From NCBI GenBank assembly GCA_045639255.1, contig JAZUCT010000042.1:1-42120 (forward strand): 42,120 nt of DNA, written 5' to 3'. Under the pieces are notes generated by a model. It saw nothing but the letters and a program-made list of their open reading frames with translations. It ran no database searches and was not told the DNA's origin. Of this stretch, positions 34,101-42,120 are shown one piece after another (within the stretch, counting starts at the first letter, position 1; each line of letters starts with the position of its first letter). This DNA comes from JAZUCT01 sp045639255. GTDB taxonomy: Bacteria > Bacillota > Clostridia > Christensenellales > UBA1242. A program made the position numbers and the translations under genes.

Positions 34101-35522
34101 TTACTTCCTTCTAACCTTTTCGTTTGGAATTGATTTTGGCAAAGTGTTCATTTTGGTTACATCAAGTTTGAATAAGAAATCCTTTTGATCATCTTTTATA
34201 TATGGAGCATAAGGTGCAAGGTATGGAGCACCAAAACTGTTTAAATCGCAAAGCAATGTAAGAATAAAAAATGTTCCAGTTATTATGCCAAAGAATCCAA
34301 GTATTCCACCCATTAATGTGAAAAATATTCTTAAAATTGAAAGTTGAATGTTTTGTTCGGGAATGGTGTAAAAGGTGATGCCACTTAACGCAACAATCAT
34401 AACGCTTGGTGGTGAAATCAAACCCGCTTTAACTGCCGTATCGCCTAAGATTAAAGCACCAACAATTGAAAGTGCCATACCCAAATATCTGGGCATTCTT
34501 AAACTTGCTTCGTAAAGAATTTCAAACAAAATTATAACAAAAATTGTTTCCACCAAAGGCGTCATGGGTAAACCTTGTGTTGAGTTAACAATTGTTACCA
34601 AAAATTTTATTGGAATAACCCTGTAATGATAAACTTGAACTGCAACATATGTTCCGGGCAAAAGCACACTTATTATAACCCCAAAAAACCTTATTGCCCT
34701 TATAACAACTGCCCTAAACGACCTTGAATAATAATCGTCTGCCGATTGTAAATCTTCCACCAAAACAAATGGAACGGTTAAAACAATTGGGCTTCCATCA
34801 ACAACAATTGCAATTCGTCCTTCCAACATTTTTGCTGCAACAACATCGGGTTTTTCACTGCTTCCAACTTGCTTGAAAAGGCTGGTTTGTTTTTCTTCAA
34901 GGAATTGCGCAACATAGAAACTGTCAATTATTCCATCAATTTTTATGCTTTTAATTTTTTTTATAACTTGCCTTGCAACATTATGATCTGCAATTCCATG
35001 CAGATATAGAACTGAAACTTGGGTGTTTGTTACTTTGCCAAGTTTTAAACTTTTAATAACTAAGTTGGGCGTGTTTAACCGTCTTCTTAAAAGTGTTATG
35101 TTTGTTTTAATGCTTTCATTAAAACCTTCCCTAGGACCTTTAAGAACTGCGCTTGTTGGTGGTTCCATAAGGGCGCGTTTATCCCATTGTTGAACCACTG
35201 CTTCAACTGCAAAATTGCAATCTTCAAACATAACAACAACTGCACCTTTAAGAAGTGATGATGGAACATCTTTAATGCTTTCAACTTCACTTATTTCAGC
35301 ACACGCAATTGTGTTAAAGCAATCGTTTATTTCATTAATTTCAGCAGTAAGAAGTGGTTTTATAATGCTTTCGGCAATAAGTTCACCATTTGTTAAGTTT
35401 TCAAAAAAAACAAGAGTTGCTTTTCTGTTTTTTGTTGTTATTTCACGAAAAAGCAAGTTTTTATCTTCTTTAAAAACGCTTTTTATTTTTTTAACATTGC
35501 TTTGTAAATTTTTTCCAAACAT
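34101..35522 (-). CDS. GerA-family germinant receptor A subunit
   Basis: This 473-aa protein has an N-terminal cytoplasmic region (FFENLTNGELIAESIIKPLL, GPREGFNESIKTNITLLRRR) and a C-terminal membrane domain with PGTYVAVQVYHYRVIPIKFL and RMPRYLGMALSIVGALILGD, which are GerA signatures. It is part of the germinant-sensing, ion-releasing receptor complex in spores. It is the first gene of gerA-gerB-gerC, preceded by AAAAGGTG and by a sigma-G-type promoter candidate. Confidence 0.95.
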   Translation of the reverse strand: MFGKNLQSNVKKIKSVFKEDKNLLFREITTKNRKATLVFFENLTNGELIAESIIKPLLTAEINEINDCFNTIACAEISEVESIKDVPSSLLKGAVVVMFEDCNFAVEAVVQQWDKRALMEPPTSAVLKGPREGFNESIKTNITLLRRRLNTPNLVIKSLKLGKVTNTQVSVLYLHGIADHNVARQVIKKIKSIKIDGIIDSFYVAQFLEEKQTSLFKQVGSSEKPDVVAAKMLEGRIAIVVDGSPIVLTVPFVLVEDLQSADDYYSRSFRAVVIRAIRFFGVIISVLLPGTYVAVQVYHYRVIPIKFLVTIVNSTQGLPMTPLVETIFVIILFEILYEASLRMPRYLGMALSIVGALILGDTAVKAGLISPPSVMIVALSGITFYTIPEQNIQLSILRIFFTLMGGILGFFGIITGTFFILTLLCDLNSFGAPYLAPYAPYIKDDQKDFLFKLDVTKMNTLPKSIPNEKVRRK

Positions 35523-35541
35523 TTGCTTTTCACCTTTTTGT

Positions 35542-35571
35542 TAGTGTGTTTAAATTTGATAAGTTCTATGC
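35542..35571 (-). promoter_or_regulatory. Sigma-G-like promoter of the ger operon
   Basis: On the minus strand GCATA (35567-35571), 18 nt, then CACACTA (35542-35548). This compares with the sigma-G consensus gHATr and CATnHTA; only the third -10 base differs. No convincing sigma-A elements are seen in the same gap. Confidence 0.6.
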
Positions 35572-35592
35572 AAATAACAGCATTAAACGCAC

Positions 35593-35621
35593 AAAAAAAC
35601 AAGGGTGATTTACCCTTGTTT
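35593..35621 (-). terminator. Terminator of the twin lipoprotein operon
   Basis: On the minus strand AACAAGGGT pairs with ACCCTTGTT around a 5-nt loop, followed by TTTTT. Confidence 0.85.
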
Positions 35622-35622
35622 T

Positions 35623-38600
35623 TTAAAGAACAATTTTAACAAAAACTGTTTTATCGCTGTTGTTGAAATATTTACAATCAGTTATATAATCCATTGTTTT
35701 AGCCAATTCAACAAGTGAAACGAATGATGAAAAATCCATATCAAGTTGAATTTCAAGTGCAAGTTTGTTGTTATTAATGCAGTATGTAACAATTTCTGTT
35801 ATTGAATCAATATCGCTTACAACAAGTTTGCAATTGCCAATTGTTGTGTTGAAATTTTCAAAGTAATTTATGTTTGAAGTTGCTGGTTTGTTTTCTGGCC
35901 AACTTTGAGTTGTGGAATTTAAATATGAAAGTTCACTGCTGTTATTTAAGAAATAATAATATGTGAAATATTGATTGTTAACTGAATTTATTTCATTGTT
36001 TATTATAACTGATTTATAAAAATCAACAATAAACCATTCATCATCTATTTTAACGGTTGAATAGCCAACAACAATTCCATTTTCAAGTGCAATGTTATAG
36101 GTTGCCTTAACTCCTTCCATTAAGCACATAAGTGTGAATGTTTTTGCAAGCCCAACACTTGTTGCTTTTGAATGTTTTGCAACGCCTTCAATGTTATAAC
36201 TGAAATAGTTTTCAAAGTTAACATTATTTTCTGTTACATATTTTTCACATTCAAAATCGTATGATGTGTTTGCCATTAAATAACTGTAAATTGCAAGTGC
36301 TTTTTGATAATCAGTTGCAGTTGCAGAAATGTTTTCGTTAAGAATTTGAATAAATTTATTATAATAGCCAGCCACATTAACACCTTTTATTGATGTTTCA
36401 AATTGTGGTTTTCTTTCATTGTTTATAACATTAAGAATTTGCATTGTTGAATTAATGTTGTTTGCAGCAGGTAATGTTGGTAAGGTTTCACAATAAATGC
36501 TTGATAATTTTGATCCATTTTTATATGCTGTGAATTGTTTATCTGGCGAAATAACCGTGGTTTCAAGTTCTTCGGTTACATCATTTGTGAACTCAAAAGT
36601 TAATGTTAGTTTTGTGTTTTCTTTTGCAATGCTTATTAATTTCATGTTGTTTTCAGCATTTACTGTAATTATTGCTGAAATAACTTCGTTTCTTATTGTT
36701 TCATCTTTTATGTTATAATTTTCAAATAAATCTTTTAAACTTTCATAATAATTATTGCTGGTTAAATCTTCGGAATAATTAAAGTTTGCATAAAAACTTA
36801 CATTATTTTTTTGAAATTGATGTGCATAATCAATAAGTTCAACAAACTCTTCATAACTTTCAATAAAGAAATCGTAATAATTATTGTTCACATAGAATAA
36901 TTCACCCACATTTTGCGAATTTCCATGTTGGTAAGTTAAAGTTGAAACCGAAGAATCGGTATAGTAAATGTTATCTTCTGCAATTGCTTTAAGTTCAAAC
37001 ACATAACTTCCCTTATTGAACTCTGAAAGCAAAATTTTTATTTTTTCAGTTAAAACTGAAATTGTTTTATTGTTATATGTTAACTGATAGTGCTTAACAT
37101 TAGAAACTCTGCCCCAACTTAAAATTAAATAACTGTTATCTTTTTGATATTTAAAATTTGAAGGTGCATTAATTTTCTTAACAAAAACTATTTCTTGCTG
37201 TTCACTATATTCGCCATCAAAATAACTTAAATTATCGCCTAGTGCCTGAACACAATATGAATATTCACCACCAGAATAAAGTGTGTAGTTAAATGTATTA
37301 ATTGTTGTTGTTGAAACAATTATTGCAGATTCAAATGTTATTTTAACATTATATCCCGCTGCGTTATCTTGCCCTTTCCAAGTTATTTGAAGAACATTGT
37401 TTGTTATTTCGGCATTAACATTTGTTGGTTTTTCAAGGAAATATGTGTGATTATAGTTAAATATTTCGCTGAAATCACTTTCTTTAAAGAAATTATATGC
37501 TTTACATTTTATTTTAATTGAATATAGTTGTGTTGAATTAACATATTGTGAAAGATTTATATATGTGCTTTCACTTTCAAATTCAACATCATTAACTGAA
37601 ATTATATATGTTCTTGCATTTTCAACGGCTTTGAACGATAAGAATGCAATGTTGTTAACATTTTCAATTTTTACTTCTTCTGGAATTGAAAGTTTTGAAT
37701 ATGGATTAAATGTTTCTTGTGTTGAAATTGCACTATCTAAATAGTTATTATAACCAATTGCTTTAACAGTGAAAGATAATTCATCTTGTGCATAATTTTT
37801 TATTGATTCAAAAATGAACACATGTTTTTCTGAATAAACCTGATATGTTTCGGTTTGGTTAACTGTTACTCTGTATGAAATTGCATTTTCAACTTTATTC
37901 CATTCAACAATAACATTGTTTTCATTATCTAAATAAATGTTATTTATTTCTGGTTTTGAAAGCCTTATAAGATTTATATGTGTGTAAGGTTCACTTTTTT
38001 CTGAATTTTGAACAAGAACACTGTCACTTATGCATTCAACTGCAAAAATATAATCTTTTGCTTGTGTTAAATATTGTGTTACTTCAAGTTCTTTGCTTGT
38101 TGTTGTTGAAATTTCAACATCATTTAAATAAACTTTAAATGAAATGTTGTTATATTCACTGTGCCATGTTAAATAACTTTTATTGTTAATTTGTGAAACA
38201 TGAAGATTTGTGGCAGAATTTAAAATTGAAGTTTCACTGTAATTAACTGTGTTTGAATATTCACTTTCATTGCAATCGTTATATGCTTTAACCTTTACTT
38301 CGAAAGTGTTGTTTTTGTTAACATTTATTAAGTTAAAAATGTTTAAATTTGCTTTTATATCAACTTGCGTTTCCGCAAATTCAATTGGAGCTGAATTATT
38401 TACTTTAAGCAAGTAGGTTTGTGCGTTTTCAATCGCCGACCATGAAAGCACTGTTCCGGTTATGTTTAACATTGGTGTGTTAAACTTTTTCTGTTTTCTG
38501 TATGTTAATATGTTGGATAAACGGCTGTTTGTATATTTGCCAGTTCCAATTGCATAGGCTTTTATAACATAAGTTTTATATTCCACCATAACTTCGCTTA

Positions 38601-38829
38601 AATTAAAATTAGGTTTGTCACTTATGAACGGAATGTTGTTTATTTGGAAACAGTAACCGCTTGCATTATTTATGGCAGTGCATTTTACAAAAACTTGATT
38701 ATCTGTTTCTTCAATTGCAATTTCTGGCTTTGATAGGCGCTGTGTTTGTTTGTTGCAACCAACAAAAAGCATTGGCAACGAAATTGCCAAAATTAAAAAC
38801 ATAAAAATTTTAATTGCTTTTTGTTTCAT
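35623..38829 (-). CDS. Fn3-array lipoprotein with degenerate transglutaminase-like domain
   Basis: This 1068-aa protein has a lipoprotein signal ending in LFVGC (Cys25). Seven Fn3-like modules follow (about residues 30-635) with the KL..P and W..V.NA..Y pattern. Then comes a helical linker (DFFIESYEEFVELIDYAHQF) and a transglutaminase-like fold (about 850-985). Aligned with the paralogue immediately upstream, the nucleophile position is Ser891 (A-T-S-V-G-L-A-K against A-V-C-N-G-I-A-K). The His position is Val (in GIVVGYSTVKI) and only the Asp of IVDF is kept. It is therefore probably catalytically dead, with a structural or binding role. AAAAGGAA lies upstream, and the gene is 12 nt after the paralogue. 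Confidence 0.85.
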   Translation of the reverse strand: MKQKAIKIFMFLILAISLPMLFVGCNKQTQRLSKPEIAIEETDNQVFVKCTAINNASGYCFQINNIPFISDKPNFNLSEVMVEYKTYVIKAYAIGTGKYTNSRLSNILTYRKQKKFNTPMLNITGTVLSWSAIENAQTYLLKVNNSAPIEFAETQVDIKANLNIFNLINVNKNNTFEVKVKAYNDCNESEYSNTVNYSETSILNSATNLHVSQINNKSYLTWHSEYNNISFKVYLNDVEISTTTSKELEVTQYLTQAKDYIFAVECISDSVLVQNSEKSEPYTHINLIRLSKPEINNIYLDNENNVIVEWNKVENAISYRVTVNQTETYQVYSEKHVFIFESIKNYAQDELSFTVKAIGYNNYLDSAISTQETFNPYSKLSIPEEVKIENVNNIAFLSFKAVENARTYIISVNDVEFESESTYINLSQYVNSTQLYSIKIKCKAYNFFKESDFSEIFNYNHTYFLEKPTNVNAEITNNVLQITWKGQDNAAGYNVKITFESAIIVSTTTINTFNYTLYSGGEYSYCVQALGDNLSYFDGEYSEQQEIVFVKKINAPSNFKYQKDNSYLILSWGRVSNVKHYQLTYNNKTISVLTEKIKILLSEFNKGSYVFELKAIAEDNIYYTDSSVSTLTYQHGNSQNVGELFYVNNNYYDFFIESYEEFVELIDYAHQFQKNNVSFYANFNYSEDLTSNNYYESLKDLFENYNIKDETIRNEVISAIITVNAENNMKLISIAKENTKLTLTFEFTNDVTEELETTVISPDKQFTAYKNGSKLSSIYCETLPTLPAANNINSTMQILNVINNERKPQFETSIKGVNVAGYYNKFIQILNENISATATDYQKALAIYSYLMANTSYDFECEKYVTENNVNFENYFSYNIEGVAKHSKATSVGLAKTFTLMCLMEGVKATYNIALENGIVVGYSTVKIDDEWFIVDFYKSVIINNEINSVNNQYFTYYYFLNNSSELSYLNSTTQSWPENKPATSNINYFENFNTTIGNCKLVVSDIDSITEIVTYCINNNKLALEIQLDMDFSSFVSLVELAKTMDYITDCKYFNNSDKTVFVKIVL
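36925..38740 (-). repeat. Seven Fn3-like modules, second paralogue
   Basis: Protein-level array with about 85-90 residues per unit. Each unit opens with a (K/S)(L/I)..P linker and carries a W or F followed by (V/I).NA..Y. It is the same unit type as in the giant lipoprotein at 9332. Confidence 0.7.
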
Positions 38830-38841
38830 AATTTATTCCTT

Positions 38842-41800
38842 TTAAGCAACATATAAGAACGCATAATTATTGTTATTATTCTTAAAGGTTATGCCTTCAA
38901 GTTTTAGATTATAAGTTGAAAGAAGTTGATTAATAACACTGAAATTTATGCTTGAATGATATTGAACTTCAATGTTTGTAACATTTCTTTCAATAAACAA
39001 TAAATTTGCAATGGCTAACATTTCTTCTGTTGTTTCTAAATATAAATCGAAAGAATTAACCAAATTCATTTCATCATAATAAGATAATGCATTTTCAGCC
39101 TTAGGAAGATTAACTGTATATTCTTCATAGTTTTCTGAAAGTTCAGCATCAGATTTTAAGAAATTTCTGTAATGCGAAACCATTCTGTTACCTAAGGTAT
39201 CGCTTACTGATGAATTGGTTGCATCAACATTATACCATTCACCATTTATTTTAACTTTGTTCCATGCATGCCCGCCACCATTTAAAGTTCCAACAACATG
39301 CCTTGATTCAATTCCTTCAATTCCGCATAAAACACAGAATGCTTTTGCAATGCCGTTACAAACTGCAATGTTATTAAAGAAAACACCTTCTGCATAATAA
39401 CATTCATATTTGTTTGAGTTTTCTGTTATTTCAAGCGCTTTATAATCGTAAGTAACATTATAAACTATCCAATCAAAAATTGCTGTTACTTTTTCAAACT
39501 CTGACATTTCATCGCAAACAATTTGTCTTAAAATATCTTTTGCCATGTTATAAACTTTTTCAGCATTGCTGTTTGAATTAACAAAGTTTGGTTTTTTAGT
39601 TGGATAAGATAACAATTCAACAAGTTGATCGCTTGTTTCAATATCGATTGTTTCAAAAAGTGTTTCAATATAGAACGCATCAAATGCACTTGAACGCTTT
39701 TCATAGCCTAAATCGTTAACACTTAATGGATTGTTTGTTGAACTTTTTAATTCTTCTTGTTGATTTGTTTTTAAGCTTGGTTCACCTGTTTCATTAAAAT
39801 AAGTGAATTTAATTGTATAAGAAGTGTTTGAATTTTGAACTTTTGCAAAAGACTTGCAACCACCCATATCTCTGTTATAACTGTAAATAGCAGATATAAT
39901 TTCGTTCTGAATTGTGCTATCTTCTTTTTTATAGTCGCCTTTATAAGTTTCTAAAGCATTTTCATAATAATATTCATCAGTTAAATCAACTGTGTAATCA
40001 AATAAAATTTCTAGGCTCACTTCTGAAAGTTTATATAACATTGCATAACTTATAACATGGTTTAATTCTTCTTGACTAACAATGTTAAAATCGCGTTCTT
40101 CGCCGTGATAATAATAAGTTTCGCCTATGTTTTCTGTTTCACCATGAACACATGAAACTGCAACCGATAGTGCACTGTTATAGTAGTAACCATTTTGGCC
40201 TGCAATTGCAATAACATTAAAGATATAAACACCATATTGTTCACTGCCTAAACTGAAATTATATGAATTTGTTAATGAACTGAATAATCTTTGATTTCCT
40301 TCATAGGATACATAAATATCGTAAGATACTGCATTTAAAACTTTATTCCACGATACTGTTGCAACACTGTTTTCAATGCTTACATTTAAGTTTGTTGGTG
40401 CTTCAAGGCTAAGTTTGCAATCAAGGCTTACTTGTTCACTTTGTGGTGAACTTTCATAAAGTCCATTTCCAACTGCAATAACATAACAACTATATTTGCC
40501 AGCTTCTGCAATTTTATAAACATAAGATGTTGTTGAAAGCATTGGAATTTCAACACTGCTTTGATTTACGCCATTGTTATATATTATTGTTAAATTGTAA
40601 GCAATTGCATTTTCAACTTGGTTCCAACTGAAAGTTATTTCTTCGTTTTCAAACTTCATTTGCACATTTGTTGGTGCATACATTTTGCCAGAGTTTGCAA
40701 ATCTGATAACAGAAGAAAAATCGCTTGCTTCAAATCTGCTTGTTTCGTTGCATTTAACTTTTATTTCGTAAACTTCTGGCTCGGTTATTATTTCGCTTAA
40801 ATCAACCTTGGTTAAACTTGTTATTTTTGAATAAGTGTTGTTTATAAGCACCAAATATGTTTCAGCATTATTAACCGCATTAAATGTTAATTCAATAAGA
40901 GTATCTGTTTTGTTTACTTCAATGTTTGTTGGAACACTTAATTTTCCATAACTTGTAAGTGTTTCAATGTTTGAAAAATCGCTTGTTAAAAAGTTTTCAT
41001 AGCCATTTGCAACAACTTTGAATTTAAAAGGTTTTGAAAATGCACTTAAATAATTTTTTGAAATAACCGCGTTAACTTCGCCATCAGTTTGCCAAATATC
41101 ACGGTTATATTTTTCATTGTTTATGTAAAGTGAATAAGTTTCAGCAAACTCAACTGCTTGCCAGTTTAAATTAACACTGTTATCACTTAAACTTAAAGAA
41201 ATAATTGGTGTGGAAAGTTTTATTGTTTTTGAATAAACATAATTTTCACTTAAATTGCTTGATTTTAAAAATTCGTGATTAATTATTGCTTTAACTTGAA
41301 AATGATAATTTTTTGTTTGAGTTAAAAATGCTGTTACATCTATTTGTGTTTCAGTTAAAGGTTCTTCTGTTTCAATTTCAACGCCATTTAAATAAACCAA
41401 ATAACTTTCAGCATTTTCAACGCTTTGCCATTTAAGTTTAAATGTTTCGCCCTGTTCAATAAGTTGTAGGTTGACTGGTGCATTTATTTGCCTTGTTACT
41501 TTATAAATAATTTCGTTTGAATTTTCAGATGTTGTATGATAACCATTTCCTTTTGCTTTAACTGACACAGAATAGTTTCCAACATTTTCAAAAACAGAAG
41601 TGAATTGTTCACTATTTAAATTAACACTGGTTTCTGTTGTTGTTAAAACAAGATTGTTATTTACAAACAATTCATATTCGTTTGCATCAGAAACTGCACC
41701 CCAAAAAACTTCATTTTCGTTAATAAGCAGTTTTGGAGAATTTAATTGTTTATTATATGTAAAACTTGTTTCGGCAGAATATTTTGAGTTTGAATAATTT

Positions 41801-42111
41801 CCAACACCCAAAGCCAAAATTTTAAATTTATATTCACCAGCAGTAACAATATAGTTTGTGCAATTGAAGGTTGGGTTAACTGAGTTATATGGAACACCAT
41901 TTATTAAAAGTTGATAAGATGAAGCATTTGAAACTTTAAATGTTGAAACAATTATTTCGCCATTTTGAACAGTTACGGTTGGCGCAATTGGAGTTGATAG
42001 TTGTGTTACCTTATTATTGTTGTTTGAATTAAATAAACTGCAACCAGAAAATGAAAAAAATGAGAATAAGAACATTGCAATTAAAGAAAAACATTTAATC
42101 ATTCTTTTCAT
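38842..42111 (-). CDS. Fn3-array lipoprotein with transglutaminase-like domain (intact triad)
   Basis: This 1089-aa protein has a lipoprotein signal ending in FSGC (Cys24), seven Fn3-like modules (about residues 40-660) and a helical linker with a YYYHGEERDFNIVSQEEL stretch. A transglutaminase-core domain follows, with C918 (AVCNGIAKAF), H948 (GGGHAWNKVKI) and D963 (WYNVDAT). The 30- and 15-residue spacing fits the papain-like Transglut_core fold, which may cross-link, hydrolyse peptides or process cell-wall peptides. It is anchored outside the membrane. It starts 10 nt from the right edge of the window, so its promoter lies outside. It forms an operon with its paralogue. Confidence 0.87.
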   Translation of the reverse strand: MKRMIKCFSLIAMFLFSFFSFSGCSLFNSNNNNKVTQLSTPIAPTVTVQNGEIIVSTFKVSNASSYQLLINGVPYNSVNPTFNCTNYIVTAGEYKFKILALGVGNYSNSKYSAETSFTYNKQLNSPKLLINENEVFWGAVSDANEYELFVNNNLVLTTTETSVNLNSEQFTSVFENVGNYSVSVKAKGNGYHTTSENSNEIIYKVTRQINAPVNLQLIEQGETFKLKWQSVENAESYLVYLNGVEIETEEPLTETQIDVTAFLTQTKNYHFQVKAIINHEFLKSSNLSENYVYSKTIKLSTPIISLSLSDNSVNLNWQAVEFAETYSLYINNEKYNRDIWQTDGEVNAVISKNYLSAFSKPFKFKVVANGYENFLTSDFSNIETLTSYGKLSVPTNIEVNKTDTLIELTFNAVNNAETYLVLINNTYSKITSLTKVDLSEIITEPEVYEIKVKCNETSRFEASDFSSVIRFANSGKMYAPTNVQMKFENEEITFSWNQVENAIAYNLTIIYNNGVNQSSVEIPMLSTTSYVYKIAEAGKYSCYVIAVGNGLYESSPQSEQVSLDCKLSLEAPTNLNVSIENSVATVSWNKVLNAVSYDIYVSYEGNQRLFSSLTNSYNFSLGSEQYGVYIFNVIAIAGQNGYYYNSALSVAVSCVHGETENIGETYYYHGEERDFNIVSQEELNHVISYAMLYKLSEVSLEILFDYTVDLTDEYYYENALETYKGDYKKEDSTIQNEIISAIYSYNRDMGGCKSFAKVQNSNTSYTIKFTYFNETGEPSLKTNQQEELKSSTNNPLSVNDLGYEKRSSAFDAFYIETLFETIDIETSDQLVELLSYPTKKPNFVNSNSNAEKVYNMAKDILRQIVCDEMSEFEKVTAIFDWIVYNVTYDYKALEITENSNKYECYYAEGVFFNNIAVCNGIAKAFCVLCGIEGIESRHVVGTLNGGGHAWNKVKINGEWYNVDATNSSVSDTLGNRMVSHYRNFLKSDAELSENYEEYTVNLPKAENALSYYDEMNLVNSFDLYLETTEEMLAIANLLFIERNVTNIEVQYHSSINFSVINQLLSTYNLKLEGITFKNNNNNYAFLYVA
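40150..42005 (-). repeat. Seven Fn3-like modules, first paralogue
   Basis: Same module type as the neighbouring paralogue, in the same number and order, so the two genes arose by duplication of a whole gene rather than by growth of one array. Confidence 0.7.
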
Positions 42112-42120
42112 AACAAAAAC

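Noticed and set aside
35623..42111. Pseudogene status for the second lipoprotein
   Set aside because: The frame is intact over 1068 codons with a good SD and signal peptide; only the active-site residues differ.
1..42120. tRNA, rRNA, CRISPR arrays, insertion sequences, prophage genes
   Set aside because: No regularly spaced DNA repeats, transposase or integrase motifs were seen. Recurring segments are protein-level module repeats inside lipoprotein genes.

Overview
The window is a densely packed, A+T-rich stretch of a bacterial chromosome. It most likely comes from an uncultured, endospore-forming member of the Clostridia (Bacillota). The evidence is Firmicutes-type ribosome binding sites, sigma-A promoters, short A-tract/T-tract terminators between convergent genes, a tricistronic gerA-type germinant receptor operon, a LysM-GH18 spore-cortex type hydrolase, a SpoVB-like flippase, a DUF421/DUF4363 pair, a SipW-type (Ser-His) signal peptidase and the rpmH-rnpA-yidD-yidC-jag operon. 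I cannot assign a genus. No tRNA, rRNA, CRISPR array or insertion sequence was found, and no intergenic gap exceeds 300 bases.

Layout. At 1-3199 is the 3' part of a surface protein with four related beta-sandwich modules, one membrane span and a cytoplasmic coiled coil. At 3217-5847 (minus) is SpoVB-like flippase - DUF421 - DUF4363. At 5918-6211 (plus) is a small double-LysM protein. At 6225-7154 (minus) are a UPF0316 membrane protein and cytidine deaminase, and at 7233-8525 (minus) an MGDG-synthase-family glycosyltransferase. At 8598-15394 (minus) is a giant 2020-residue lipoprotein (Big-like domain, about 17 Fn3-like modules, GLUG-like C-terminus), followed 17 nt later by a SipW-like signal peptidase. 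Housekeeping genes follow: tilS, an orphan of 118 aa, a DEAD-box helicase, ppa and valS. At 22038-24780 are two mutually related TasA/camelysin-like proteins flanking an oppositely oriented LysM-GH18 gene. At 24832-27429 (minus) is rpmH-rnpA-yidD-yidC-jag; rpmH is only 44 codons. Then come a HAD phosphatase and yhbY (minus), and a CYTH protein, nth and obg (plus). At 31566-35522 (minus) is gerA-gerB-gerC behind a good sigma-G-like promoter. At 35623-42111 (minus) are two tandem paralogous lipoproteins with seven Fn3-like modules and a transglutaminase-like domain, which has an intact Cys-His-Asp triad in one copy and is degenerate in the other.

How it fits together. Three themes stand out. 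(1) Secretion and surface display: the SipW-like peptidase, a predicted SipW substrate, a membrane-anchored relative of that substrate, and three large Fn3-array lipoproteins look like parts of an extracellular matrix or fibre system that I do not recognise as described. (2) Sporulation and germination: the ger operon, LysM-GH18, LysM-LysM and SpoVB-like genes. (3) Core translation and membrane biogenesis. Several convergent pairs share one bidirectional hairpin that overlaps or abuts the stop codons, which shows how compact the chromosome is.
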